A stretch of 64,000 nucleotides of DNA, taken from the NCBI GenBank assembly GCA_030268105.1, contig BSDZ01000008.1:4588001-4652000 (forward strand), read 5' to 3'. The position numbers and the translations under genes were made by a program. Shown here in pieces: positions 12,723 through 25,233 of this stretch (position 1 is its first letter; every line of letters starts with the position of its first letter). Below the pieces are notes generated by a model. That model had not been told where the DNA came from. It worked only from the letters and a program-made list of their open reading frames with translations, and did not search any database. This DNA is from Volvox africanus. Its lineage: Eukaryota > Chlorophyta > Chlorophyceae > Chlamydomonadales > Volvocaceae.

Positions 12723-15700
12723 ATGGGCGTTTGTCTTTCAAGAACCTCTGAGGAGAGTGAGCTTGCTAAGCAGGTGGGTCAACGTGCTCCGTTAAAGTCA
12801 TATCGGACGGGATTCCGCTCCCATAGTCAAGCACGTTTTAATCCTTTTCGGTTCCCACATGCAATGATCCCCTGGATATCTAGACTATATGTTTGTTTTA
12901 TCATCTGGGTTTGTGGGCATTCGCATAGAAATTAGGAAGATGAAAAATAACCCCACGTACATGGGCTACCCATACGTCTATCTTCACCAGTTAAGATGCG
13001 CAAATCCACACGATAAAACAACCGACACGACAGGCCCTTCCAGGCACTCATCTGTTCCCACTGTGAAGTCGTCTTACAGCAGTATGGCCAGCTTCAGTGC
13101 GGGCCGCACACTTTTCACACCACACACACATACCGCCCGGGACCTGTAAGTGTCCGCCCCGACTGCAGCCTCCCCCGTTTATTCTGTCCGGAATCTCTCA
13201 CGGAAGCTGTCATCAGCGTTTCTCTCATGTCTGCTTCTCCAAGCAGCTTCCGGATGACCTTGTCCTTGTACTGACCAGTGCTTGCTATCGTGAACTCTGA
13301 ATGCTGACAAATGAGCTCCTCGGGCCGCATTCGATGATTTCAAGCTGTACCTAGGAACTGGGCGGACAGAGGCCAGCCCCATGCATGGCCGATATGCTGC
13401 TGACTACCCAGCTGCCAGCTCCCAGCAAGAATATCACAAAAGATACGCATCACGTTTCTTTCGGCAGTGGAAACGCTTATGGGGCTAAGGGGGGGAGCTT
13501 TGGTTGCGAACACACGTCTATGTATGCACGACCCTTCCATGCGCCCAGCTTTGCCCCGTCAATGCAGCAGGATGAGCAGAGCACGTACGGCTGCTGCTGC
13601 TGCTACTGCATCTAGGAAGTGGATATCATTCATAGGTCTGGCACTGCGCCCCGGCTAGGCTACTCTATCTAACAACTTTCGCACGTCCAGCATCGGACCT
13701 GACGTTGCCCCCAATTACCTTACCCATGCACACCTGCACTTGTACGCAGGTCCTGGGCACAACGAAGGCGGATGCTAAGACCGTCAGGCGGCTATCTGCA
13801 CTGGGAATCCAGGAGGGTGAGGTTTGGATCACCCGGCAGACATCGGACATACGGAAGGTGAGCCCTCGGAGATGTAGGGGGATGCGAGAGGCAGCATGGT
13901 TAGGCGGGAGTTGTCTGATGCCATGATGATGTCACGACGTCCCTCAAATGCTTTAATTCTGGCGTTGGCCGCCATCACTGCCCGGAATATTGTCAGTGGA
14001 TGGTGTTGGGCTTCTTACCGCTTCGCTTGTCTTGCCCTCTTTGCGATTACCTGCCCTTTTCGGTGCAACGGGTATCGGTGCGTGCGTGCAGGTCTTCAAG
14101 TTCGGGGCCCAGATCAACAAGGGGCAGTTCGGCACTATCCACGTGGTGACCAACTCTGCGGGCGACAAGTTCGCGTGCAAGCAGATCAGCAAGCGCAAGC
14201 TAACGGGACCCAACGCTATTCGGGATGTCAGGCGGGAGATCGAGATCATGCACCATCTGCGGGGGTAGGCAGTAGGTGGATGGATGGATGGACAGACACG
14301 GGGGTGCGGCAGGTGGTGTTTGGCGCACACGGGTTTTCATAGGAAGGGAGGGTGGCAGTTATCCACCGTGGGAAGGAGGCGCAGAGGTGCCGCCACTGTG
14401 CCAAGACGAGTAGAACCAATGATGGTAACAGAAGTTACCATCATTAAGGGGGCGAGTGGGGAGTTCAGATAGAAGAACACACTCTGGCACGCACAGGAAC
14501 CCGCTCAAGGGCCCAAGTCAGTCACCGAAAGCTACAAATATACCCGTTAGCTGACGTTGCTATTATGCGGCCGCGCACCTACTTGGCTGATACGGCAGAC
14601 ACGAAATAAAAGACACGCACGCAGAAGAACTGATGAGACGTCAACGCTAGCCCTAGGCCAAACTCACCTGCCCGACTGCAAGTCAGAGGAGGGCGAGGAA
14701 ACGGGCAAGGTCAGGAACGAACGAACCTGACCATCTAGCAAGCTCGGCGTTACGAAGGAGGATCGCACCACAGCGTTAAACCTCAAGGGCTTCACAGCTC
14801 CAGGGACTGCATAACCGCCAAACACACATTTACACGCGAAATGGAAGGGGCAGTGCGAAATGGAGGAGAGCATGTTCTGTTCAAGTGGGCAGTTCGAAGG
14901 GGGGACGAAGTACAAAGAAGTTCAAATACCTGGTGGGAGGGCCCCTTCCTGTGGGAGCAAGACTCCGACCATGTGGATCCCTTGGGACCATCCTCAGAGC
15001 CAGGGGGAACATAGGCAAAACTACATTAGCGAGGACAGCATGTACTTTGCCTCACCCCCAGTTCAGTTTTATTTGGGGAATACGTTATGGTAAGAGACAT
15101 GTTATAACAGACATGAAAGGGGGACAAATGAACATCAGGACCACTGTTTCGTGTCGTCGGAATGTTGAACTTGCCGGGACTCCTGGTGTGGTCTGGGGGA
15201 CAGAACCTGGGAACCATCGTCCGTCTTCTGATGATCGCTCGCTCAGCCATAAAGCAACTTTTTGCGAAACCATCCCGGCCCGCTTGCAACAGTCTGACAC
15301 GCGCTTCCCCCCGCCACAATTTATGGTCAACTGTCAACCATGAACCGTTCACCCGCCAGCCATCCCAACGTCATTACGTTTCACGGCGCCTACGAGGATG
15401 CCAACGAGGTGTACATGGTCATGGAGCTGTGCACGGGTGAGGCCACGGATTGGAAAACAATTTAGGAAACGCGGTTAGGGGTCGATTAGTAAGGGTGAAG
15501 GTAACATCACAGCAGAAATAACCGACTTCAACCGCAGTGGGTCGTCCGAGGTCCACCGCTTTCACGTCGCTGAGTTGAATCGTGAGACTCGTGCCCGTGT
15601 CGCAATGAACCAAAATCTACTCGTCGTCCTTTCCAGCTACCCACTGAGGCTGGGATTACTTCGCCGCGCGAAGATCTATTCCCAGATCCTCCGTGTATCG

Positions 15701-18700
15701 CCCACCCACCCACGGCTCTCCCTTTTCGTTCGCCGCTTGGGGTTGTCCTCCACACTTGCATACTTTCTGATTGTCGCAGGCGGTGACCTTTTCGAGCGCA
15801 TTGAGAAAATCACCACAATCACGGAGCGCGCCGCAGCATCATTATTCCGGGACCTGGTGGAGACAGTGTCGTATTGTCACACTTTGGGTGTCGTACATAG
15901 GGATCTCAAGGTACGCGACCTACATGTGGTAGTTGTGTATGGGCTTTACAAGGCTGGGTCACGAAGGGTTGGGAGGTCCGGCAGGCGAGGGCACTTCTCC
16001 GTTCCGAGCATTCCATCCCACCCCACCCACCCATTCGCCTGCTCACTTGCTCACTTGCTCACCGCCCCCTGACCCCTCCCCTGGGGACCCCCCAATGCAA
16101 GCCCTCGTTAACGGACAGCTAGAACCTTGGAATGGACCACCACAAATGAGTTCTTGCACGCTCCGAAGTTTCCGGCGGACTAATCTCGCTGCGGTACAGA
16201 TCTAACCGATTGTGATGCGGAGCTTGTAGTGCAACACAAGCAGCTAACTTCTGCCTTTCCTTCCCCCTCCCCCCCCTCACACACACGCGCATATACTAAC
16301 ACTCATATGCATGCCACGCTAGCCCGAAAACTTCCTCATCACCGACCGGGGACCCAACTCCCGAATCAAGTTGGCGGACTTCGGTCTGAGCTGCTTCTAC
16401 CAGGAGGGGCAGGAGGAGATGCATGACGTGGTGGGATCGGCGTACTACATGGCGCCGGAGGTCATACAGCGGCAGTACGGTGGTGCCTGTGACACGTGGA
16501 GTCTAGGCGTTATCTTGCACATCCTGTTGTGCGGTGCGCCGCCCTTTACCGGTTCCACGGACGCCGACATTCTCAGGGCGGTGCGAACCCAGGTGCGTGC
16601 AGCCCAAGACTGTGCGGGCGGACTTGAGTGGTGGTCATTTGCAGTTGGCCCCCACCAGTCCAGGTTAGAAGATGTGGATGAGTCTGGGTAGAGCCTGTCA
16701 GCCTCCGCTCCGCTACTTCCCGCCCCTCCATCTCAGCGCATTGGCCACTCCCCTCCCCTCTCCTCCGCCCCTCCCTTGAGTTTCTGCAGGAGGTGGACCT
16801 GACGGTGAGTCCCTGGCCCTCTGTGTCACGCCACGCTCGGCACCTGGTGTCCAAGATGCTAGAGAAGGATCAGGACAAACGTATACGGCTGGACCAGGTG
16901 GGTGGCGGACTGCCGAGGCCGTACATCGAAAGGGATAGCTGCTTGGCTGGTAGGGATCTAGGGTTGCGTCGTAGTATATGGCGGGGTGCAGTCCGTTTCC
17001 CTTAAGAGATAGTCCGGAAGTGTGCGGAGGAAGACAGGTGAGGAGCGCACATGCGGGGTGTGAGCATGGTTTGGTTGCTGTGTGGCTGCTAATGTTGTCA
17101 GTGGGTGTGGTGCTGGTGGCGATGACGGCGATACTGCTGGTGCTGGTGCTGGTGGCGGTGGCGGCGGCGGTGCAGATGATGGTTACTTGGCGGTGGCGGC
17201 CCCAGTGTACCAAAACGTCCACCCGTCTTTCCCATGAGATCGCGAAAGGACACGGGTCTCCATGTCGAGTGGGTAATGACCCTATCACGGGAAATCATCC
17301 TTTTCCCGCCGGCCCCTGGTACGCTAGAGGTCGTGAATCGCTCGCGGCCCGACTCGCAGACCCGTTATCCATAATGTTGTTATCCAGCATCCTTACGAGC
17401 TCTCGTCACCAAATGTAAATCCAGACTACTTTTGCCGTTGCATCTGACGCCTCCCGACCACAGGTCATGTCCCACCCTTGGCTGCGACCTGACGGTACGG
17501 CGCCACCCAGAGCGCTTCAAGGTGAGGGGAGTGGATCTCCGAATGGCTCCGAAACCCTTCGCTCCGCCATGGACGGGGGGTTGTGGCACTGTTGACTCCC
17601 AAGGGCTGGGTCACGGCAGCACCCTCAAGACGTCTGTGGCCCTCTACGGCCTCTATGGCGCAGTTTCCAGCTTCGGTGCCAAGCTGGGTGCTGAACAAGG
17701 GTGGGAGCACTCGGGGAGCTTTGGGCGGATGAGCGCTTGCTCAATAGGGAGAAAGCTAGGTGGTGCCCAGTGCTCATTTACCTATGGACCTATGGGATAC
17801 AATTAGGAGCCATACAGTCGGTGATGCTCCGGGTGCTTCGATGATTTCAATGAGCTCCATCACAATTGTTATAGTGTTCAATCTTCTGACCTTAACAGCA
17901 TTTCACTATTCATTCCGCGGTAGGTAGCCTGCGCGACCGCATCAGTCAGTTCCGCACACTCAACATGTTCAAGCGAGAGGCGCGGCGGGTGCTGGCGGCA
18001 GCTTTGCCCCCCGAGGAAGTATCGGTGAGTGAATGTCGCGATCCCCCTCGAATCCCTTTGCGCACCAGGCTCCAATTTGTAGCATAAGCAACAGCAGCGA
18101 CAGCGACAATAAGAACAGCAGCAGATGCACATTAGAACCTGTTGACACACCAAACATATATCCTCATTGTTAATCCGGGGAATGATTTCCCCTAACTCTG
18201 TTTGTCGGTGCAGGGCTTAAAGCTGTTGTTTGAGAATCTGGATACGGACCACGACGGGATGCTGTCTCTGGATGAACTTCGAGATGGATTGGCGCGAGGA
18301 TGTAGGGGCGAGCTGCTGGAAGGTGGACACGGGAGAAGTTGTCGTTGTCGTTGTTGTTGGTGGTGGTGGAGGCATTCATTGGAAAGGGCGTTGTGGCTTG
18401 CTTGGGGGAAATGGGGTAAGGGGTTTGGGAGTTCGAAGTGGTAAATGATACGGGGGCGAGCCATGTGTGCAGTTGAGAGAGGTGGAAGGGGGGGGTATGC
18501 AGGTGGCAGGAAGGAAGGAAGGAAGGGGCAAGCCTTGGCGCAACAGAGATACAGGTGTGCCTCTGCACCTCACTGCACTGAGTTTCTGCATACGCACTGT
18601 GCTGCTTTTGCTCGCCCTACACCCTCTTTCAAGGGATAAAAGGGATGACAAAGCGGGGTTTGCGGAAAATACACGGGGAATGCGTTGACCCGCTCGTGAG

Positions 18701-20684
18701 ACATCAATGATTGCCGTACGTATATCCGTGTGTCCTGAGCCAGGACATCGCGCATCCCCTTTTCCCCTTCCCCCTCCCCTTCCCAACCAATGATCATTTG
18801 TGCAACCTCCCTCCCGAATTGCAGATGCGGATGTCAAGGAGCTTCTTAAGGCCGCTGACCTCAATTGCGATGGCTTCTTGGTAAGTGGGCCGCAGGTGGA
18901 AAGTATGGTAATCACGGGTCACAGGAACCTTCTCACGGGCGTTCAGCACCTCGGCATTTTCCGGAACTCGTCATGACTTATCTGTTGGCTGATAGCTGCA
19001 ATCCAGCTGCGCAGCCGCCAGACTGACACAGCCTTCCCCCTCCGTCCCTCCTACCCTCTCCACCCCAAACACACAACTTACCCCGCTGACTTTCTCTGTA
19101 GGACTATCGGGAGTTCGTGGCTGCCACGTATAGCCTGAGCCGCATGCAGCGAAACCAGGTGCTGCTGAAGGCCTTCCGACACTTTGACCTGGACGGGGAC
19201 GGCTACATCACCCGGTGAGAGCTGATGGGCAGGCTGGGCTAGGGGAAGGGAGGCAGGGGTGCACCTGCTGGCTCTGGCTTGCAGGATACGGACATAAGAG
19301 ATCGCGAGGTAGGGCACCGGGGGCAGGGGGGCCAGAATATCAGAGAGGAACGTTAGGAGGGGGATTCTCCTCGCGGTTACACGCATCCGCGAGTTTTTTG
19401 ATTTCCAATGGAATCATATTGTTTTGGTCTGGTTAAGAAGTACCGTTTTACCATTCTATTGTGTACAAATTACTTGGCTTTATGTATTTGAAGTTGCTAA
19501 CTTACCATATATTTGTTGGTTCCGGTATTGGTTTATTCAGGTCGGTGTTGGCTGGATATTGCTCTTTCGTTCCTTTCTCTGACAAAACCCTGCTTCACAA
19601 ACACACACGCACACACAGCGAGAAAGCTGCTTCGCATCTCAGTTGCACTCATCGCCCGTTCCCCAAACAGGGAGGAGCTGTCCGCTGTCCTCTCCGCGGT
19701 GCCGCTATCCTCCCCCATCTTCGGCGGCCCCGGCAGCCCGGGGACGGTCCGCGTGACGGACAGCGTGACCCAGCTGGTCGCTGAGGCGGATCTGGACGCA
19801 GATGGGCGGGTGAATTACCAGGAGTTCTGCACCATGGTGCTGACGGCAGGAGGAGTGGGGGACGGAGGGCTGCTGGAAGTCCCAGAGCTTCGGGATCATG
19901 GCGGGGTTGGCCGCTCCAATCGCCAGGTGTGTGTGCGGGTGGTGGTGGTGGGTACCTTGGGGGCCACTGGGATTCAGTCAGGCAAAACCCTAAGCCTCTG
20001 ACCGTCAGGCTTTGGGATCTGAATCTGGATCAGTTTTTCAGTCGCTATACTGAACCATGATCTGCACGCATGAACCCCCCGTAACTGCAGCTGGTTCAAC
20101 CTGCCAGTCTCCCGGGTCTTGTTGATGAGGCGAAGCCGAGAGGCAGCGGAGGCGGCAGCATCAAGCGTCGTGACCAGCCCGCCGCCGCGTCTGATGCAGG
20201 CGTCGGCGGGGCCGCTGCCGACGGGAGCACCACTCTGGGCAGGCGCGCCCTTAGCAACAACTCCCGCGGTGCCCTAAGCAACAACAGCCGCGGTGGAGGC
20301 GGCGGCAGCGCCCGCGGCGGCAGTCCTGTCGCCGCTGTTGCCGCCGCCAGCAGCAGCAGCCGGCCTTCACAACCGAGCCTCGCGCTGGCGGCGGTGCCGC
20401 AGACGGCGTCGGGACACCTCCAAGGTCGCTTATCGGGTTCGGTACATAGTCTGGGTAAGGCTACCGGCGCGGGGTGGTCCGCAATGCCCAGCTCAGCCCA
20501 TGCGGCGATCCTCGGGGGCCCTATAACCGGGGAGTACAGTAACGGTGATGGAGACGGCAGCGGCTCAGAGGATTCCGTCCTGATGATGACGGCGGCTCGG
20601 CAGCAGCCGCTGCAGCTGTATGGTGAGTCCAGTGTGCGCAACGGGGGGCCCCCCACCGGCCTGGTCATTATTCCTGGGCTCTGA
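12723..20684 (+). CDS. Calcium-dependent protein kinase (CDPK) with long C-terminal tail
   Basis: Exons: 12723-12773 (MGVCLS.., a myristoylation/palmitoylation-type start), a gap where one or more variable exons are unplaced, then 13750-13857, 14092-14264, 15360-15436, 15780-15910, 16323-16592, 16790-16897, 17464-17521, 17924-18024, 18214-18322, 18825-18880, 19102-19214, 19671-19926 and 20091-20684 (TGA). Phases agree at every junction from 13750 on, giving 717 residues. The kinase shows INKGQFG (G-loop), ACKQI (catalytic Lys), MVMELC, HRDLK with PENFL across a splice, DFGLSCF and YYMAPEV. The junction helix region is followed by EF1 DTDHDGMLSLDE, EF2 DLNCDGFLDYRE, EF3 DLDGDGYITREE and EF4 DLDADGRVNYQE, all with Ca ligands in place. 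CDPKs turn Ca2+ rises into Ser/Thr phosphorylation, often at membranes. Odd points: the first G-loop glycine is Asn, and about 230 Gly/Ser/Ala-rich residues follow EF4, where most CDPKs end. A GGTAAG inside the last exon (about 20453) could allow an alternative 3' end. Confidence 0.88.
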
Positions 20685-20689
20685 CCTGA

Positions 20690-22525
20690 CCCATCGGCGG
20701 GTGAGGGGCCACCGTGCAGGTCTGTCGAGGTGACGGGAGTTATCGGCAAGGGGGAAAGCATTGACAATATGTTGACTGGAGGCAGGGGCGGGAGAGAGAG
20801 CGATACAGGCCGCCGCTGTCGCCGCCACCGCGGCCAGGGCGATCCGACAGATTTTGGATCCAGGCAATCCAGGATCAACCAAAGCCCAAATCCAGAATAT
20901 ATATCCGGAGCAAGTACGGTTGTTTCATAAAGACATACGTTCAATGCATATTCTAGTGCTCGCACTTGGTTTAATAATGTGCGCTGATGCTACCGTGGTG
21001 ATGTGGGGTTATAACTCCGAGTGCGCGTTTAAAATTTGCCGAACCCCACTGACGTGGAAATGGATAGAGTTCCAGAATTGGCAAGGAATGGGGAGGGTGG
21101 TGATTCGTTGGCTGCGGAAGCTTTCACGCCGTCGTGTGATATATATAGCCATCATAGCTTGCTTTCAAAACTTTCCACCAATGTGGAGTCCTCGAGATAG
21201 TGTGCGTGTGTATATGTGGGTGTGTGTTTTTGAGGTGCCATTTTGCGTTTTTCAGCGCACCGGCCTGCCAAAGCGGGAGAACCACAACGTCCGCCTGCCG
21301 TCCCTAGCCGACCACGACACCCGTTTTTTCCCACCCAAACCTTAAATTCACTTGTCTGCCCGTCGCAGCCCTGGGGGGTTCAGGGGGTCCGCTTGTCAAG
21401 AGCCACGCGCCGTGCCAGCAGCATTAGCGATCTCTCGGTGTTGTTCCGACACATGACAATGCTTTCCTGTTGGGTCAGCAGTGAAAGAGCGGTGTCCCTT
21501 TGCCGCCCAGTCCAGTCCAGTTTAGGAAGGGCCGGGGACGTTGAGGAGGGCATTTGGTCATAAAGGCCAGCCCGAAGTATGTGGTGTTGGTGTGGTGTAG
21601 TGTTCGTGGTGGTGTGGTGTGGTGTGGTGTCGTTAGCTTTCTGTCTCTAACCGTCAGTAACATTGCAATAATGGGAAATACGATTGCTGTCTGTCCGGGC
21701 GACAAATATGGCGTTGCTACAGTGAATGCGTTGGTGTTGGCAGCTGCAGCCGGACTCGCCCACGGAGCAGGGATGACTGCGGTATGAGCAATGGCGGCTG
21801 AGGCGGGGTTTGTGCTGGAAGTTGGCGCCCTGTCCAGGAACTCGATATTCGAAAGTTCTTGCACTTGCCTTAGTCATCGAATGGAGCACAAATGCCAGTA
21901 CGAATATGGTTTTCAAAACTTGCGCGGCCAGGGTTGGGTCGTGGGCTGATGCGGGGGAAGTGGTGTACGCTGCTGCGGGTCTCACCCAGACAGGCCATAC
22001 AGGTGTTTTTGGTACAGATAATGAGTGTGACCAATGTCACTGATCGGGTGTGGCAGAGATAGACAGCCGCGACGCCGGGTGACGGAGCGCGTGGGGGCCA
22101 AGCGCGTTGCGATGTGCAACAGACAATACCTGAAGCGGCTGAGCACTACTGACCTGAAGCGCAGATCATGCCGAATGCGGAAAATGAAACACCCAACTGT
22201 CGTATGGTGTTCAAAAGTGAGTGAAGTATGGTGTCTTTTGGTTCCCTTACCACGCGCCTGGGGGAAGAGGTGCTTGGGGCAGGGTGGCGTCATCCGCCTT
22301 GGGGTTGAGTGGGTGCAGGCTCGTGGTGGGACGGGACTCGTGGTGGGACGGGACTCGTGGTGGGACGGATATTTCGGGCTGACGGGACTGATGGCGGGCG
22401 GATAATTAGGTGAGTCACGGGAGTTGTGCTCAAAGAACCCTCATGATCCAGGCCCCATAAACACATCATGTATGCCACTGCAAGGTGATCCTGCTGCGCT
22501 CGCAATTGCTTTGTTCACGACCCTA
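20690..22525. other. 3' flank of the CDPK gene, no supported gene
   Basis: Contains GT/GTG-rich simple sequence (about 21590-21640) and short ORFs on both strands. A plus-strand segment at about 21254-21344 follows a TTTTTCAG acceptor and is open, so alternative CDPK 3' exons are possible but unproven. Confidence 0.3.
22318..22369. repeat. Short tandem repeat, about 18-bp unit, three copies
   Basis: The unit CTCGTGGTGGGACGGGA repeats three times with little change. Confidence 0.75.
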
Positions 22526-22526
22526 G

Positions 22527-22634
22527 GAAAACACCCAAGTGCCACGTGACCTGACCAAGGGACGGCAGGTTTTTTTGCGTGAAGGCACACGCGTATTGGA
22601 GGCTATTGACGCGGTTGCACGCGGGACGCATGTG
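22527..22634 (+). CDS. Orphan exon candidate (36 codons), function unknown
   Basis: Flanked by an acceptor (CACGACCCTAG) and a donor (GTGAGT), length 108 bp, open in phase 0 with a charged helical composition (..VLEAIDAVARG..). Such clean borders suggest a real exon, but no partner exons were identified nearby and no domain is recognised. Confidence 0.3.
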
Positions 22635-22639
22635 GTGAG

Positions 22640-25230
22640 TATTCTCTCACACTGCCAGGCCGTACATCGCCCGTACAGTGGATGTTCACCGAGATATCCA
22701 CGGAGGGTTAGCGGAGGGGGGTGCTCCCGTGCACATAAACCCCGGAGGGAGGAGGGGGAAGTGGAACTCCTCTACGTACTGGTATATCACATACCATTTG
22801 CATATTGCTAGTTATATGAGCATACACATTTTAACCATGTCTTGAGTGTCGTTGCTAGGATGGGGTGACCACTGTAGCTGCATATCTATGTTACCAATAC
22901 GGAGCGGGCACAAAGCATGCACGACCCCTTCAAATTTCTTGTCTCTCTCGTGGTTTTCACGGCATCATACTTGGTCATGTGCGGTGTAGCCTTCGCGGAG
23001 CATGCCAGTAGTGCCAACTGAACTGCCGTACGATGCGGTTACCCCCTCCCTTGACGTGAAGGCGATGCTTAACTTCTTAATAGTGTGTGACGCGTTCGTA
23101 ATGTAACGTATCGTAATGGTACGGGAATGGTACATTTATCGTGCACGGTTCGTCCTTCATAGAGTGTGGGACGCTGCAACACACCTATGACCTCCCAAGG
23201 AAGATCGACCGTTGCAATCTGATCACCTGCACTTGATCAACCAACCTGGCCTCTTTCCATCGTCTCCATGCACCGGCCTTACAAGATCATGTAAGATCAC
23301 CGTATCATATACACACAGCTATATGAGAGCACCAGCCATCAGTGCACTGTGCATTCAGTCTGTTGTTACCAACATAACGCGACGCTGCAACTCTAGACAT
23401 AACGAAGCAAGGCTGCCATCGTAGCACTCCGCCTTTCGGTGGCAGGAGACGGCTCCCCAGCACTCTCTGAGCCCGGCGACAGCGCCCCAGAAACTGGACA
23501 TTGTATTTCTCCGCCAAAGCCCTGGCAATTCTGATATCTGTATACCAATTTTCAGGGTGAGAGCCCGGGCTGGGCTTGTGCACGGACTTGTCGATTTGGC
23601 CACACTTTCTGCAGCAGCTCAGATATGGCTGCTATGTCCTGCAAGAAAGGACAGTGGCAGCCCAGACCCAAACAGACAAACATGCGAGTACAGGACAGTG
23701 GCACTGACCCCTTCACCGCTGCATCGTTACTGTTCGTACATCCCAACACGCAATACAGCCATGGGACTTGCATGCACAGCCACCTTCGACACAACGGTCA
23801 TTCTCAGGATTACAAAAACCAATTTAACATAGCAATCGTTGTCATCGACACCATCACCTGGAATCCCATGACAACATCGCCAGAATGTAATTGACCTTCG
23901 CCAATGTAGGCAAGAGGCATATATGCAGACGACTGGACGTTCCCCGAGGTCCGGGGAACTGGCCTTCCTGTGTTGCTGGTGAACTCATACAAACTCCACA
24001 ATGGTTTAAGCTCTACGTTGAAGCAGCCATGTGCACTGTTCAAGCTGGAACGTCTACTTGCTCATCATCTGCACGCACACACGAAATTTCAGACGCATGC
24101 ACCACGCTCACTGCTTTTTCCAGTAACTAGTTACGGTTTCGTAACCAAAACGGTTTTTGGACTCCAGAAACAGTAAGATTTCGGAGCTTGGGCTGGTGAT
24201 TGATGGTACAGGGTGTACAATCCTGGGATATCTATGGGTAAATATCAATCCAAGATGACCAATAAGATAAAAATCTTCTGATGGGGCCTATGCTGCAGGT
24301 GGATATAATAGAGAGACGACAGTTATTTTATTGAGGGGTTTTATGGAGATTAGCCATGGTTCAAGGCCCTCCTCCTTCTCTAGGGGCACTGGGCCTGAAG
24401 GCCCGGTAGATTTCACAGGAAAGGCATTTTTGTGTCTGGACGTATATATAAACGAATGTATGCAAATGATGTAATGAAGCCCCCCAAAGCTGTTGCTCTT
24501 CCCATGCAAAGACAAAACTCAATTTGCGAAGTTAGTTCATAGGCAATGGCAAGCAGTTTCAACAGGTCAGTGGGGGTCTCCAGCCTGATAGCCCTCTGCA
24601 TGTGCATGTATGCCCAGGACTTATTGACATTCAGCACATTTCCATACACAGAGGCCATTTCCACCTGATGACGAGGTGGGCAGCAACTACAAATGGATGA
24701 TACATGGAGAGCAAATACTGAAAGGCAGCGAGCCATCGAACAAGGGAATCTTCTTAGAACCAAGGCAAGGTGGTATTTAGGGGTTTCATGCTCTGATGGG
24801 GGGGGGCCAAAAGACCCCCTAGCTAGCCTTTCTTTCAATTGCTAAGTTGTAACCATCGTAGCGGAAAAACGTTTTTTCGTTACTTCACCTGTACCCAAAA
24901 TCAGACTCACAATTGCGAAGATAACACGGGGGCGGCTAAGCTGGTTTCACAAACTAACAAATTGTAGGCGAGGTTGGTTAGCATGGTGATGAGCTCGCCT
25001 TCGATTGCATTTCAGTTCTTCATCACGCCAGGAACTCTGGCACCCTGCCATGGCCAATGCTCCTCATCTTGCCTCACCTCACCTGCTCCCCTGAGACGTG
25101 TCCCAGCAGGCAGGCTGGGTGTCTGGAGGGACGGTAGTGGCTTCAGAGCTGTCTGCCTGTCACCTTGGCTACGAGGTATCAGGTAGCTGCTTGCAGAAAG
25201 GGACTCTCATGGGTTTGCGAGTGCCCCATA
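22640..25230. other. Stretch without a supported gene
   Basis: Several minus-strand ORF fragments (for example 23305-23583 and 24413-24838) look weakly coding but share no frame, no clear splice borders and no recognised domain. They may be relics of a mobile element or unassigned exons. Confidence 0.3.
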
Positions 25231-25233
25231 AGT

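Noticed and set aside
21671..21787. Small ORF beginning MGNTIAVCPG, a myristoylation-like start
   Set aside because: Only 38 codons, no splice donor and no partner exon; probably chance.
23305..24838. Minus-strand ORFs considered as a piggyBac-like transposase
   Set aside because: No conserved catalytic Asp pattern or inverted terminal repeats could be read, and the frames do not join.
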